Positions 42,447 through 50,494 of a DNA stretch of 64,000 bases are shown piece after piece (position 1 is the stretch's first letter; each line of letters opens with the position of its first letter). Below the pieces are notes generated by a model that saw only the letters and a program-made list of their open reading frames with translations, was not told the origin of the DNA and did no database searches. Source of the stretch: DATFVJ01 sp035517695 (GTDB lineage: Bacteria > Actinomycetota > Actinomycetes > Streptosporangiales > Streptosporangiaceae); contig DATIYI010000146.1 of NCBI GenBank assembly GCA_035517695.1, positions 9,038 to 73,037 on the forward strand. The letters are read 5' to 3'. The translations under genes and the position numbers were made by a program.

Positions 42447-42788
42447 TCACGGCGGCTGTGGACGCCACGTTCCATCACGGATTGCCTGCTCCCTGCGTAC
42501 ACGGTGGTCTTTCCGGCCCGCACGGCGGTTCTGGGCGGAGGACCAGGTCTCGGCGGCGTTGCTGCTCATCCCCCACCGGGCGCCAAGAACGGCCACAGAA
42601 GCCAGCCCGGCAAAGGACGCGATCAACGCCGAGAGGGTCAAGATGTGCAGGACCCGATGGTGCTTGGTGTAGGTCTCTACCTCGAGGGCACCGACGACGT
42701 GCGCCAGCATGACCAGTAGCAGCCGCTGAAAGACCCGTCGGCGGCGCCGCCGGAGCTGGTAGAGCGCCTCTTCCTGGTCGGACCACAT
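42447..42788 (-). CDS. Small membrane protein, hypothetical
   Basis: 113 residues from ATG 42788 (ATG 42809 is possible). Opens WSDQEEALYQLRRRRRRVFQ, then two hydrophobic segments (LLLVMLAHVVGALEV and HILTLSALIASFAGLASVAV) and a basic tail (RRAGRKDHRVRREQAIRDGT). Not recognised. It is convergent with the hydroxylase gene. Confidence 0.5.
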   Translation of the reverse strand: MWSDQEEALYQLRRRRRRVFQRLLLVMLAHVVGALEVETYTKHHRVLHILTLSALIASFAGLASVAVLGARWGMSSNAAETWSSAQNRRAGRKDHRVRREQAIRDGTWRPQPP

Positions 42789-43046
42789 CATCACCCTCGC
42801 CGGTCTCATCCGTCTCAAGCGGGGGCCGCGACAACCACCAGCGTAGCGTCTTGGCGCCGCGAGGGCTCGGGACACGGCGTGCCGCTGTCGGTACCCGTCA
42901 CTCAACCCGCGTGAGCGGGCAAGGCTGACGTCACCCCAGTGGCGCGGCGACGGCATCCAAAATGACCGCGCTGATACGCTCCGGCCCCTGGCTGGTGCCC
43001 GCCGGTCCTGGGAGGTCACCGGGTCCAGCTTGATCACTGCGGGGAG

Positions 43047-43823
43047 TCAATCGCTCTGGGCTGTCCGGTTGATGCGTGCGGTCCGAGCACCGTCACTGGC
43101 GCCGAAGGCACGCCCGGCCTGATCTGCCAGCATGACGGCGACCAGACGTGCCTGCGGGGACGGCTTCGAGCCCGGCTTCGGCTTCAGCATGAACCGCCCG
43201 TGGTACTCGCCGGTGCCAAAAACCGGCAACTCGATCTCCGCCGCAGGAAGTCCCCATCGTTCGAACTCCCAGCGATATTGACCCATCATTACGTTGCCGT
43301 CCGGCGCCAGACGCGGCGGATGGCCGAGCAGGGAACCGTGCTCGAACCGGCATCCTTCCAGGTCCAGCAGGCCGATGAGCGCCGTATTGACGTGCTCGAC
43401 TACGACACCGGCAGACCTGGCGGACTGAGCCAGCGACGCGGTGTCGTGGATCAACGCCAGGTAACCCGCGTCCGTGATCGCAATAGTCTGCAGGCGCCGA
43501 CCGCGAGCCGCCAGCTGCGACACCGCCAGGCCGACCAGCAGCAAAAGCACCGCGGTCGTGACATCCGATGAGCTGCGGATCGTGAACCGCTCATACGGCA
43601 GGGTGAAGAAGAAGTCGAACCAGGCCGCCGCCCATACCGCCGCCAAGCCGCCAGCCACGCGGTTACCGATCGCGGCTACCCCGACCACGACCACGACCAG
43701 CAGCAGGGCCACGTTCGTATTCGACCAGCTCGCACGGAACGGCAAGAGAACCGCCGCTGCCGCAAGCGGTGCCGCCAGCGCAGCCGCGATGGCGATGCGG
43801 TCTCTAGTCAAGTAGCGCGTCAT
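43047..43823 (-). CDS. DUF4118 (KdpD-type membrane sensor-like) protein
   Basis: 258 residues from ATG 43823 with GGGAGG upstream. Helices 1-4 (IAIAAALAAPLAAAAVLLPF, NVALLLVVVVVGVAAIGNRV, then GGLAAVWAAAWFDFFFTLPY with the DUF4118 signature FDFFFTLPYERFTI) lie in residues 8-105. The C-terminal half is soluble, with a GAF-like look (NTALIGLLDLEGCRFEHGSL). No histidine kinase domain follows, so it is a sensor-type module without an output domain. Confidence 0.78.
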   Translation of the reverse strand: MTRYLTRDRIAIAAALAAPLAAAAVLLPFRASWSNTNVALLLVVVVVGVAAIGNRVAGGLAAVWAAAWFDFFFTLPYERFTIRSSSDVTTAVLLLLVGLAVSQLAARGRRLQTIAITDAGYLALIHDTASLAQSARSAGVVVEHVNTALIGLLDLEGCRFEHGSLLGHPPRLAPDGNVMMGQYRWEFERWGLPAAEIELPVFGTGEYHGRFMLKPKPGSKPSPQARLVAVMLADQAGRAFGASDGARTARINRTAQSD

Positions 43824-43990
43824 CTGTGGCACCTCCCGCGACCTGAGTGGCTGCCCTGCGCTGGTCTCGCAGGACCCGATCCGGGGTCAGCCTCCGGCGC
43901 TAGAACGCCCATACCACCGGCCATGTCCGATTTCCCGGGCGAGTGCCGGGCAGCGGGACGGCGAGCACGGGTGGCCCCATCCCGCCAGGA

Positions 43991-44386
43991 TCAGGTCCCC
44001 TCGCGCCACAGCTTGACCGCTGCGACGATCAGCACCGCCAGTGCCGGGACGAAGAACAAGCCGGTGTGCAGAATCCCCCCCGCGATCCCTGCGACCAGAA
44101 CCGCCACGCAGACGACGGCTGCCAGCTTCGCGAGCCGGGCCGGAGCGAACGCAGCCACCGCGGCGAGCGGTGCGGGCGCGATGGCCAGCAGGAGCGACGA
44201 CCACGTCACCGCCAGCGGGTCTGCGCTCTCCAGCGCGGAGATGGTGATCAGCTGCGCAGCCCCGGCGAGGATGAGCGCGCCTCGGCGCCACGGCCAGCTG
44301 GGTGGGGCGGGCACCTGCGATGGGGCAGCCGACAGGACCGTGTTCGTGACGGGTGGGCTGCCTGCGGTTGCGTCCTGTGTGGTCAT
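43991..44386 (-). CDS. Small integral membrane protein, hypothetical
   Basis: 131 residues from ATG 44386 (AGGAGCG upstream). A polar N-terminus of about 35 residues is followed by four hydrophobic segments (GALILAGAAQLITISALESA, WSSLLLAIAPAPLAAVAAFA, LAAVVCVAVLVAGIAGGILH, LFFVPALAVLIVAAVKLW). No family recognised. Confidence 0.55.
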   Translation of the reverse strand: MTTQDATAGSPPVTNTVLSAAPSQVPAPPSWPWRRGALILAGAAQLITISALESADPLAVTWSSLLLAIAPAPLAAVAAFAPARLAKLAAVVCVAVLVAGIAGGILHTGLFFVPALAVLIVAAVKLWREGT

Positions 44387-44582
44387 TGCGCGCTCCTGGC
44401 GGACGGACACGAATGTCGCGCCGACCAGGCTTCCCGGCTCACCTAACCCTGAGCCTAGACTCCGCCCGGGTGGCTGCCAAGGGACGTAGCGGGGCCCGCC
44501 CTCAGGTTCAGGTCCAGGCGTCAGCGCACCCCGGATTGTCGCCGGGGTAAGGCAGGGACGCTCGTCTTTCCGCAGCGGGACG

Positions 44583-44891
44583 TCACTGCGCCCGCAGGCC
44601 GTCGTCCGCGTACTCGATCAGCAGATCGCTTAGGGACACACCCCGCCGCCCCGCCTCGGCGGCGAGCCGATCGGCTAGCTCAGCCCCAGTCGTACGCGAC
44701 CCGCTCACGTTCGTGCCCGTATTCGACGGTGACCACGACGTGCCGTTCGCCAGCCTCGATGGCCGTCGCTCGCCCCGCGAGCATGCGAAGCCACGTGTTT
44801 GGCTGAGCGTCGCATCCGCCTGCGACGAGATGGCACCGCCGTCTATCCGCTCGAGGAACTCGCGCCAGCGCGACTCGGCCAACCGCGGCAA
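44583..44891 (-). pseudogene. Small gene with two compensating frame changes
   Basis: ATG 44891 begins MPRLAESRWREFLERIDGGA. The middle looks protein-like only in the next frame (NTWLRMLAGRATAIEAGERH then VVVTVEYGHERERVAYD), and the end returns to the first frame (AELADRLAAEAGRRGVSLSD then LLIEYADDGLRAQ). One base lost and one gained would explain this. The C-terminal helix pattern resembles small DNA-binding or antitoxin proteins, but I cannot name it. Confidence 0.4.
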
Positions 44892-45047
44892 GTCGCCGGG
44901 ATCGCGGTCGACGGCTGAATCGCGCCATGGCCGCCCGATGCCACCTCCCAGCTCCGTGGGCAGGGGGTAACCGATGTCTTTTTGCGGTGGCGTGCGGAGT
45001 GGCAGCAGACCGTTGGGCCCCCTATTCGGTTCCTGGCGCCCGAGCCG

Positions 45048-46439
45048 TCAGCCTGGCAGGCTCTCGACGGCGCCGGCGGCGATGGCGCTGACGAGCTTGG
45101 CGTGGTCTCGCTCGTTCTGATCGGCGTACCGGCGGGCGAACTGGCCGATCGCCGCGGCGAACTTGGGGCCCGTCCCGATGTAGCCGTCGATGGCCACCGG
45201 GTCGCCGGTGCGGGCGTGGGCCCGCGCGAGTGTCTCGCCGCATGCGGTGGCGAACTCGACGAGGCGAGGGGCGATCAGTTCAGTGGTCGGGATGATCTTC
45301 ATGTCACGGAACTGCCGCACGTAATAGTCCTTGCCGTCCAACGAGCCCCAGCCGACGAAGATATCGGTGGCGGTCTGGACCAGCCGTTTGCCGTTGATCA
45401 CCCGCGCGCCGTGGTTGAGGTGGCGGCTGGGCCGGGTGCGGGCCTCATACACCGATGGCCCGGCCTGCTTAACCTGCAGGAACAACGGGTCGGCACCGGT
45501 GCGGCCCTCGAGGAGCACCAGATACACAGCCATCCCCACGCTGCCCACTCCCACGACCTGGCGGACCACATCGACCTCGGTAAACCGGTCGAACAGGCTC
45601 CGCCGATCCTCCTGGAGGGTCATCCGGTACTCGGCCAGGAGGTGATCGACCAGGTCGGCCTGCTCGTCGTCGCTGATCGTGACGCGCAGCGGAGCCTCCT
45701 CGGTTATCCGGGGGCGGCCGTGCGCCATCGTTGTGAGCTTGGCGAACGCGCCACGGCTGGTGCGGCGCTTTCGCTTCTTCTCAATATGGATGGAAACCCG
45801 CCCGCGGTCGGCCGGTTCGAAGTAGTTGATCAAGCTGTCGACGTGCAGGCCGTCGTACCAGATGTCGAGCTCCGGCATCATCGTGTACCCGCGCATGCGC
45901 CTGCGATACGCCTCGACACCGGCGCTTACCGCGGCAGCGGCCCTCGCGGGCTTGATCCGGTTCTCCCGCGCTGCTACCACGACGCTGGCGGCAAAGCGCT
46001 TGACGTCCCACTCGAACGGGCCGGGGAGAGTTTCGTCGAAGTCGCGTAGGTCGAACGACAAGTTCCGCTCCGGTGTCGCCCACAGGCCGAAGTTCAGGAT
46101 GTGGGCGTCACCGCAGAGCTGCACCACCAGCCCGCTGTCGGGCTGGGAGGCAAGGTCGGCGGCCATGACCGCCGCGCCGCCCCGGTAGTAGTTCCACGGG
46201 GACGCTGCCATCCGATGATGCCGGATGGGAACAAGCGCGGGGAGCCGGATCTGGTTCTGGGCCAGGATCGTCTTCAGCGGGTCGTGCCCGCGGTCCTCCT
46301 CCGCCCAGTATCCCAACGTGCCCCGGCGAGCGCGTTTCCTTGCGGCCTTGCCAGCCGCTCTTCTCTCGTCGTTCGTTGCCGACAGATCAGGTAGGACGGC
46401 ATCCGAGGACGATGATCTCGGTGAGCTGGTTTCCGTCAT
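45048..46439 (-). CDS. DUF2252 family protein (kinase-fold-like)
   Basis: 463 residues. Characteristic blocks are RHHRMAASPWNYYRGGAAVM, LVVQLCGDAHILNFGLWATP, LSFDLRDFDETLPGPFEWDV and, near the C-terminus, ARAHARTGDPVAIDGYIGTG. GDAHxxNFG and DFDE look like the HxxN and DFD active-site elements of aminoglycoside phosphotransferase-like kinases, which this uncharacterised family resembles. Full length. The last residues are SAIAAGAVESLPG. Confidence 0.88.
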   Translation of the reverse strand: MTETSSPRSSSSDAVLPDLSATNDERRAAGKAARKRARRGTLGYWAEEDRGHDPLKTILAQNQIRLPALVPIRHHRMAASPWNYYRGGAAVMAADLASQPDSGLVVQLCGDAHILNFGLWATPERNLSFDLRDFDETLPGPFEWDVKRFAASVVVAARENRIKPARAAAAVSAGVEAYRRRMRGYTMMPELDIWYDGLHVDSLINYFEPADRGRVSIHIEKKRKRRTSRGAFAKLTTMAHGRPRITEEAPLRVTISDDEQADLVDHLLAEYRMTLQEDRRSLFDRFTEVDVVRQVVGVGSVGMAVYLVLLEGRTGADPLFLQVKQAGPSVYEARTRPSRHLNHGARVINGKRLVQTATDIFVGWGSLDGKDYYVRQFRDMKIIPTTELIAPRLVEFATACGETLARAHARTGDPVAIDGYIGTGPKFAAAIGQFARRYADQNERDHAKLVSAIAAGAVESLPG

Positions 46440-46514
46440 GAGCCTTTCGTATTCGATTGGGCGGCGGGAGATGCCCGGGGGGAGTTCTGCTCAGCCGACT
46501 CTACGCGGCGCCCG

Positions 46515-46970
46515 CTAGCAGCGCCGCTCGGGCCGCAGCACGGTGTCGTGGACGGTGACGGCGTGGCCGTCAGAGTCGGTGCGCCACGCTCGCGGGCCGC
46601 GCTCACGACGATCTCCCATCCGCGCGGGTCCAGCGAGGCCGCGAGGTCGGCAGCCGTGCGGAACAACCCGGGTGCGGGTCGGCGCATCGCGCTGGCCTGC
46701 AAGTCGGCGGGATGGTGGCCGACGACGAGCCGCGAGCCGCCCGGCGCCACCGAAGCGGCGAGCCGGCGCAACAGCGAAGCGCGTGGTTCGGCCGACAGCG
46801 AGGCCCGCCGTCTCGGTGACGAGATGCGGGTTGGGATGCCCGCTCCACAATGCACTGCTGGAGCGGTAAAACTCGTCCCAAAAGGCCTCGTCCCTGACGA
46901 CGTCCGCGCCGTCGTGTTCGTGGCGCTGGCCGGCGTGCCCGGCCGTCACAGCGTCACCGCGGTGAATCAT
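46515..46970 (-). pseudogene. SAM methyltransferase with internal deletion and frameshifts
   Basis: The start region from ATG 46970 reads MIHRGDAVTAG, then DEAFWDEFYRSSSALWSGHP and NPHLVTETAGL, the N-terminus of a known methyltransferase type. The SAM-binding core that should follow (about 100 residues) is missing. The sequence resumes in another frame as LLRRLAASVAPGGSRLVVGH, AADLAASLDPRGWEIVVSAA, then returns to the first frame for DSDGHAVTVHDTVLRPER. An internal deletion plus two frame changes make this a clear pseudogene. Confidence 0.65.
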
Positions 46971-47017
46971 GTTGATTAGGTGAAGCATGTGGAGTAGGTG
47001 AAACATGTGGAGTAACC
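46968..47017. repeat. 18-bp repeat at the start of the methyltransferase relic
   Basis: catgttgattaggtgaag (46968), catgtggagtaggtgaaa (46986) and catgtggagtaacc (47004) are near-identical. Each carries a CAT that gives an in-frame ATG on the minus strand, so the relic has three alternative starts. Confidence 0.75.
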
Positions 47018-47259
47018 GCCCGCGGCCCGCCGACTTCCACCGGCGCGGCCGGGCTCACGGCACGTGTCATGTCGCCAGTCACGGCGACCACCTCCACGGC
47101 GATCATCTGTTGGCCGAAGCCACGCCGCAAATCCTGTCGCCGCCGATCGCCGGAACTGCCCGGCTTGGCGGGTCAGGGCAGCCGCGGCGATCGGGGTGGG
47201 CAGAGGTAGCCAGCCTGCGCGAACGGCGGTACCGTCGGGCGGCGGCTACGCTAGGCCCG

Positions 47260-48123
47260 GTGCGGGTAGCGACCTGGAACGTGAACTCGATCAAGCAGCG
47301 GGTGCCACGGCTGCTGCCTTGGCTGGATCAGCGGCAGCCCGATGTCGTCTGCTTGCAGGAGACGAAGCTCGCCGACGATGCCTTCGTCCGGCTGCTCGGC
47401 GATGAGCTGGCGAGCCGCGGTTATGCCGTCGCCCTCCACGGCGAGGTGCAATGGAACGGGGTAGCGATCTTGTCCCGGGTAGGGCTGGATGACGTCGTCG
47501 CCGGACTCGCGGACGCGCCTGGCTTCCCTGCCGCAGAGGCGCGTGCGGTGTCCGCGACCTGCGCGGGGATCCGGGTGCACTCCGTGTATGTGCCGAACGG
47601 GCGGGTGCCGGGTTGCGAGCACTACGAGTACAAGCTCGCCTGGCTGGCGGCGCTGCACGCCGTGGTCGCCGCGGGTCCGCAGGCCACGATCGTGTGCGGG
47701 GACATGAACATCGCACCGGCGGACGCAGACGTGTTCGATCCAGATGCGTACGTCGGCCAGACCCACGTCACACCGCCGGAGCGGGCGGCCCTGGCGAAGC
47801 TACAGGCACTCGGCTTGCGCGACGTCATCAGGGATCGCTGGCCGACCGAGCGGGTGTTCACCTACTGGGACTACCGGGCCGGAATGTTCCATCGGGATCT
47901 AGGGATGAGGATTGACCTGGTGTTGGCCGCTGCCCCGGTGGCCGGCCGGGTACGGGCGGCATGGGTAGACCGCCATGCCCGCAAGGGCACCGCGCCGAGC
48001 GATCACGCCCCGGTGATCGTCGACCTGGACGAGGCGCCGGACGGGGACATCGGGCCGGTCGTGCCGCCGCCCTCCGCGCCAGCGCCCAAGGCTGGCGCGG
48101 CCAAGCTGCCTCAGGCACGGTGA
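47260..48123 (+). CDS. xthA: Exodeoxyribonuclease III (AP endonuclease)
   Basis: 287 residues from GTG 47260; the family start is (M)RVATWNVNSIKQRVPRLLPW. Base-excision repair enzyme. Motifs: VVCLQETKLAD (catalytic Glu), GVAILSRVG, HSVYVPNGR, CGDMNIAPADADVFDP, YWDYRAGMFHRDLGMRIDLV and the terminal SDHAPVIVDL with catalytic Asp-His. The last 25 residues are a Pro/Ala/Lys-rich tail beyond the enzyme core. An upstream in-frame extension to 47005 is not supported. Confidence 0.93.
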   Translation: MRVATWNVNSIKQRVPRLLPWLDQRQPDVVCLQETKLADDAFVRLLGDELASRGYAVALHGEVQWNGVAILSRVGLDDVVAGLADAPGFPAAEARAVSATCAGIRVHSVYVPNGRVPGCEHYEYKLAWLAALHAVVAAGPQATIVCGDMNIAPADADVFDPDAYVGQTHVTPPERAALAKLQALGLRDVIRDRWPTERVFTYWDYRAGMFHRDLGMRIDLVLAAAPVAGRVRAAWVDRHARKGTAPSDHAPVIVDLDEAPDGDIGPVVPPPSAPAPKAGAAKLPQAR

Positions 48124-48466
48124 TACGCGCAGCTCAGTTGGCCTCTGCCAGCGCCGTGACACCGGCAGGCGTGCCACCGCGCGGTAGCCGTTGTGGATCA
48201 ATAACCGGCCGGTGAGATAGATACCGAACGGCTTAGGCGGGGAACGCTGTGCCCATGGACTGCGGTGTGCCCGAGCTGCCGGTAGATCCGGCGAGGCGCT
48301 GCGTCGGCGGCGAAGCGCGAAGTGGCAAACATATCCGGCTGATGTGCTGCCGTTAACGGTGGCCGAGATGGACTCGGCCCTTGCCGCGCCCGTCACGGCA
48401 GGGCTACGCGAGGCCGTCGAGCGGTCCGACGCTGGGCTCAGCCGGGAGCTCGGCCAGGCCCGACGA
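48124..48466. other. 343-bp gap between xthA and the MFS exporter
   Basis: Apart from the aminotransferase relic at 48272-48455 I see no gene. A minus frame reading KPFGIYLTGRLLIHNGYRAV (48180-48240) is not supported by homology I know. Confidence 0.4.
48272..48455 (+). pseudogene. N-terminal relic of MalY/PatB-type aminotransferase
   Basis: In one plus frame the sequence reads GEALRRRRSAKWQTYPADVL, PLTVAEMDSALAAPVTAGLR and EAVERSDAG, which matches the start of cystathionine beta-lyase/MalY aminotransferases (RRRRSxKWxxYPxDVLPLWVAEMD). It then degrades and meets the end of the MFS gene on the other strand. No start codon fits and the remaining 330 residues are absent. Confidence 0.6.
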
Positions 48467-50116
48467 TCACGACGCCGGCTCGCTCGCAGGCGCCGCAGAC
48501 GGCTGTCGCGTCGGAATCCGGCGGCTGGTGAACAATGCGATCAGTGCGACGACAGCAAGCAGTGACAACGACGCGCGCAGTCCGTCGATGCGGGCGTTTG
48601 CGTTCTCGTCGACGATCGCCGCGGCGGTAGTGGGCGGCACGCCGGCCTTGTCGAGTGCGGCCTGAAGGTCCTTGTCGGACATGAACGGGATCCCCCCGGC
48701 CAGCTCGACCTGCGCCTTCGAGGCCAGATCCTTGGGAACGGCGGGGTTGTTCTGGATGCCGGTGAGGAACGACGCGGTCAGCGCCGAGATGAGCACCGCG
48801 CCGGCCAGGGCGGTTCCGATCGACGCGCCGAGATTGGTCACCGTGTTCTGAACTCCGCCGACTTCCCCGCTTTGCTCATCGGGCACCGACGACACGGTCA
48901 CGCTCCCGAGCTGCGAGGCCAGCGCGCCGATGCCGAGGCCCGCGAGCAGCATCGGCCAGGTCACGATCTCGGGCCCGGCACCCGCGTCGAGCGCGGCCAC
49001 CATGATCACGATGCCGGCGAACAGGGCGAGGAACCCTATTTGAACGATGCGCCGCGGCGACGCGTTCGGGAAGACCTTGGGAACGCCCGCGGCGGCCAGC
49101 AGCAGTGTGAGGGACAGCGGCAGCAGCCGGACACCGGTTGCGATGGCAGAAAGCCCGAGCGCCACCGACAGGAACAACGGCACGGCGAAGAAGAGGCCAG
49201 CCTGCAGGAAGTACTGCATGAAGAACGACGTCAGCCCGCCCCGAAGGGTCCGGTTCCGCAGTATCGCCGGATCGAGCAGCGCGGCGTCGCCGCGGGCGAG
49301 ACGGTGGTTCTCCCACCACAAGAAAATCCACAGCACGACCCCGCCACCCAGAATCAGCCAGATCACCGGTGACAGGCCCAGCCACTGGGGACCACCGCCC
49401 TTCGGCTGGACGAAGCCCCACGTGCCGGAGCGGAGGATGCCGTACACGACGAGCCCGAGGCCGAGCGCGGACAGCGCGGTGCCCACGACGTCGAGCCGCG
49501 TGCCCTCCTCGGGCGGGGTATCGACCATGCGGCGGGTAAGCCCCAAGATGGTGAGCACGAGGAGGACTTCACCGGCGAACACCCACCGCCACGACAGATA
49601 GGTGGTGAACAGACCGCCAATCAGGGGCCCTGCCGCCACCGCAATCGCACCGGCCGAAGCGACGAGCCCGTACGCGCGGGGGCGCTGGTCACGTGCGAAG
49701 TTCGACGCGACCAACGCGACGACCGCCGGCATAATCAGCGCGGCCCCGACGCCCTCGAGGACTGACCATCCCAGCATCAACACGGCGAGATTCCGGGCCA
49801 ATGCGGTGATCAACGACCCGCACCCGTAGATGACGCAGCCAAGGGCGAAGGCGCGCTTACGCCCGAGGATCTTGCCGAGCTTGCCACCCGTGATCATGAG
49901 CGAAGCCATCACCAGCGTGTAAAACGTAATGGCGGTCTGGATCCCCGTCACGGTCGTGCCGACATCCTTGGCGACGGTCGCGATCGACACGTTCATTACC
50001 GAGCTGTCGAGCGTCATCAGGAACTGCGCCGAGGCAAGCGTCAGCAGGACGGTCCCAGCCCGCTTAGGCCCACGTTCGGTGGTATCGCTCACTTCGACCT
50101 GTCGACCTTGATCCAT
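48467..50116 (-). CDS. MFS transporter, DHA2 (EmrB/QacA-like) drug exporter
   Basis: 549 residues from ATG 50116; GTG 50092 is an alternative. Fourteen-helix size. Helix 1 with motif D1 is QFLMTLDSSVMNVSIATVAK, motif A GGKLGKILGRKRAFALG, motif C-like GAIAVAAGPLIGGLFTTYLSWRW (seen in parts: GAIAVAAGPLIGG, SWRWVF). PDEQSGEVGGVQNTVTNLGASIGTALAG marks the helix 11 area (parts: PDEQSGEVGGVQ, NLGASIGTALAG). An extracytoplasmic loop (KDLASKAQVELAGGIPFMSD) precedes the last helix. No TetR or MarR regulator is adjacent. Confidence 0.9.
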   Translation of the reverse strand: MDQGRQVEVSDTTERGPKRAGTVLLTLASAQFLMTLDSSVMNVSIATVAKDVGTTVTGIQTAITFYTLVMASLMITGGKLGKILGRKRAFALGCVIYGCGSLITALARNLAVLMLGWSVLEGVGAALIMPAVVALVASNFARDQRPRAYGLVASAGAIAVAAGPLIGGLFTTYLSWRWVFAGEVLLVLTILGLTRRMVDTPPEEGTRLDVVGTALSALGLGLVVYGILRSGTWGFVQPKGGGPQWLGLSPVIWLILGGGVVLWIFLWWENHRLARGDAALLDPAILRNRTLRGGLTSFFMQYFLQAGLFFAVPLFLSVALGLSAIATGVRLLPLSLTLLLAAAGVPKVFPNASPRRIVQIGFLALFAGIVIMVAALDAGAGPEIVTWPMLLAGLGIGALASQLGSVTVSSVPDEQSGEVGGVQNTVTNLGASIGTALAGAVLISALTASFLTGIQNNPAVPKDLASKAQVELAGGIPFMSDKDLQAALDKAGVPPTTAAAIVDENANARIDGLRASLSLLAVVALIALFTSRRIPTRQPSAAPASEPAS

Positions 50117-50494
50117 GGGCAAGCTCAATCCGGGTGGAGACAACCAAGCGCACGCCGTCGCATTTGACGGGAGGCGGCACATCACCCATCCAAGGTGATC
50201 GCAGGTGTGCTGGGGCGGGTTTCGTGCAAACAGCTCGGCTTGCGGCCCGCCGACAGAGACAACCGGCGCGTGCTCGCCGTCCCCGGCTACCTGGGCAGCT
50301 CGGATCCGGCGCCAGCCGGGGCGGAAGGACGTCCCGGTGGAGCGCCGACCGGGCTGCAGGACCGGCGAGCGTTCAAGTGCCGTCTAACGGCGGACCGGGC
50401 GCCGGACGGCGGCGCAGGCGGATGCGTTCCTGCGCGGCCGCGGGCTCGCGACCCGCACGGCGGACTGCTGGCGAGCCTGTACCATGCGGGGTCC
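50117..50494. other. 378-bp gap, no gene recognised
   Basis: Lies between the start of the MFS exporter and the end of the large ATPase gene (both minus). Long open frames here reflect GC bias. No repeat or hairpin stands out. Confidence 0.35.
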
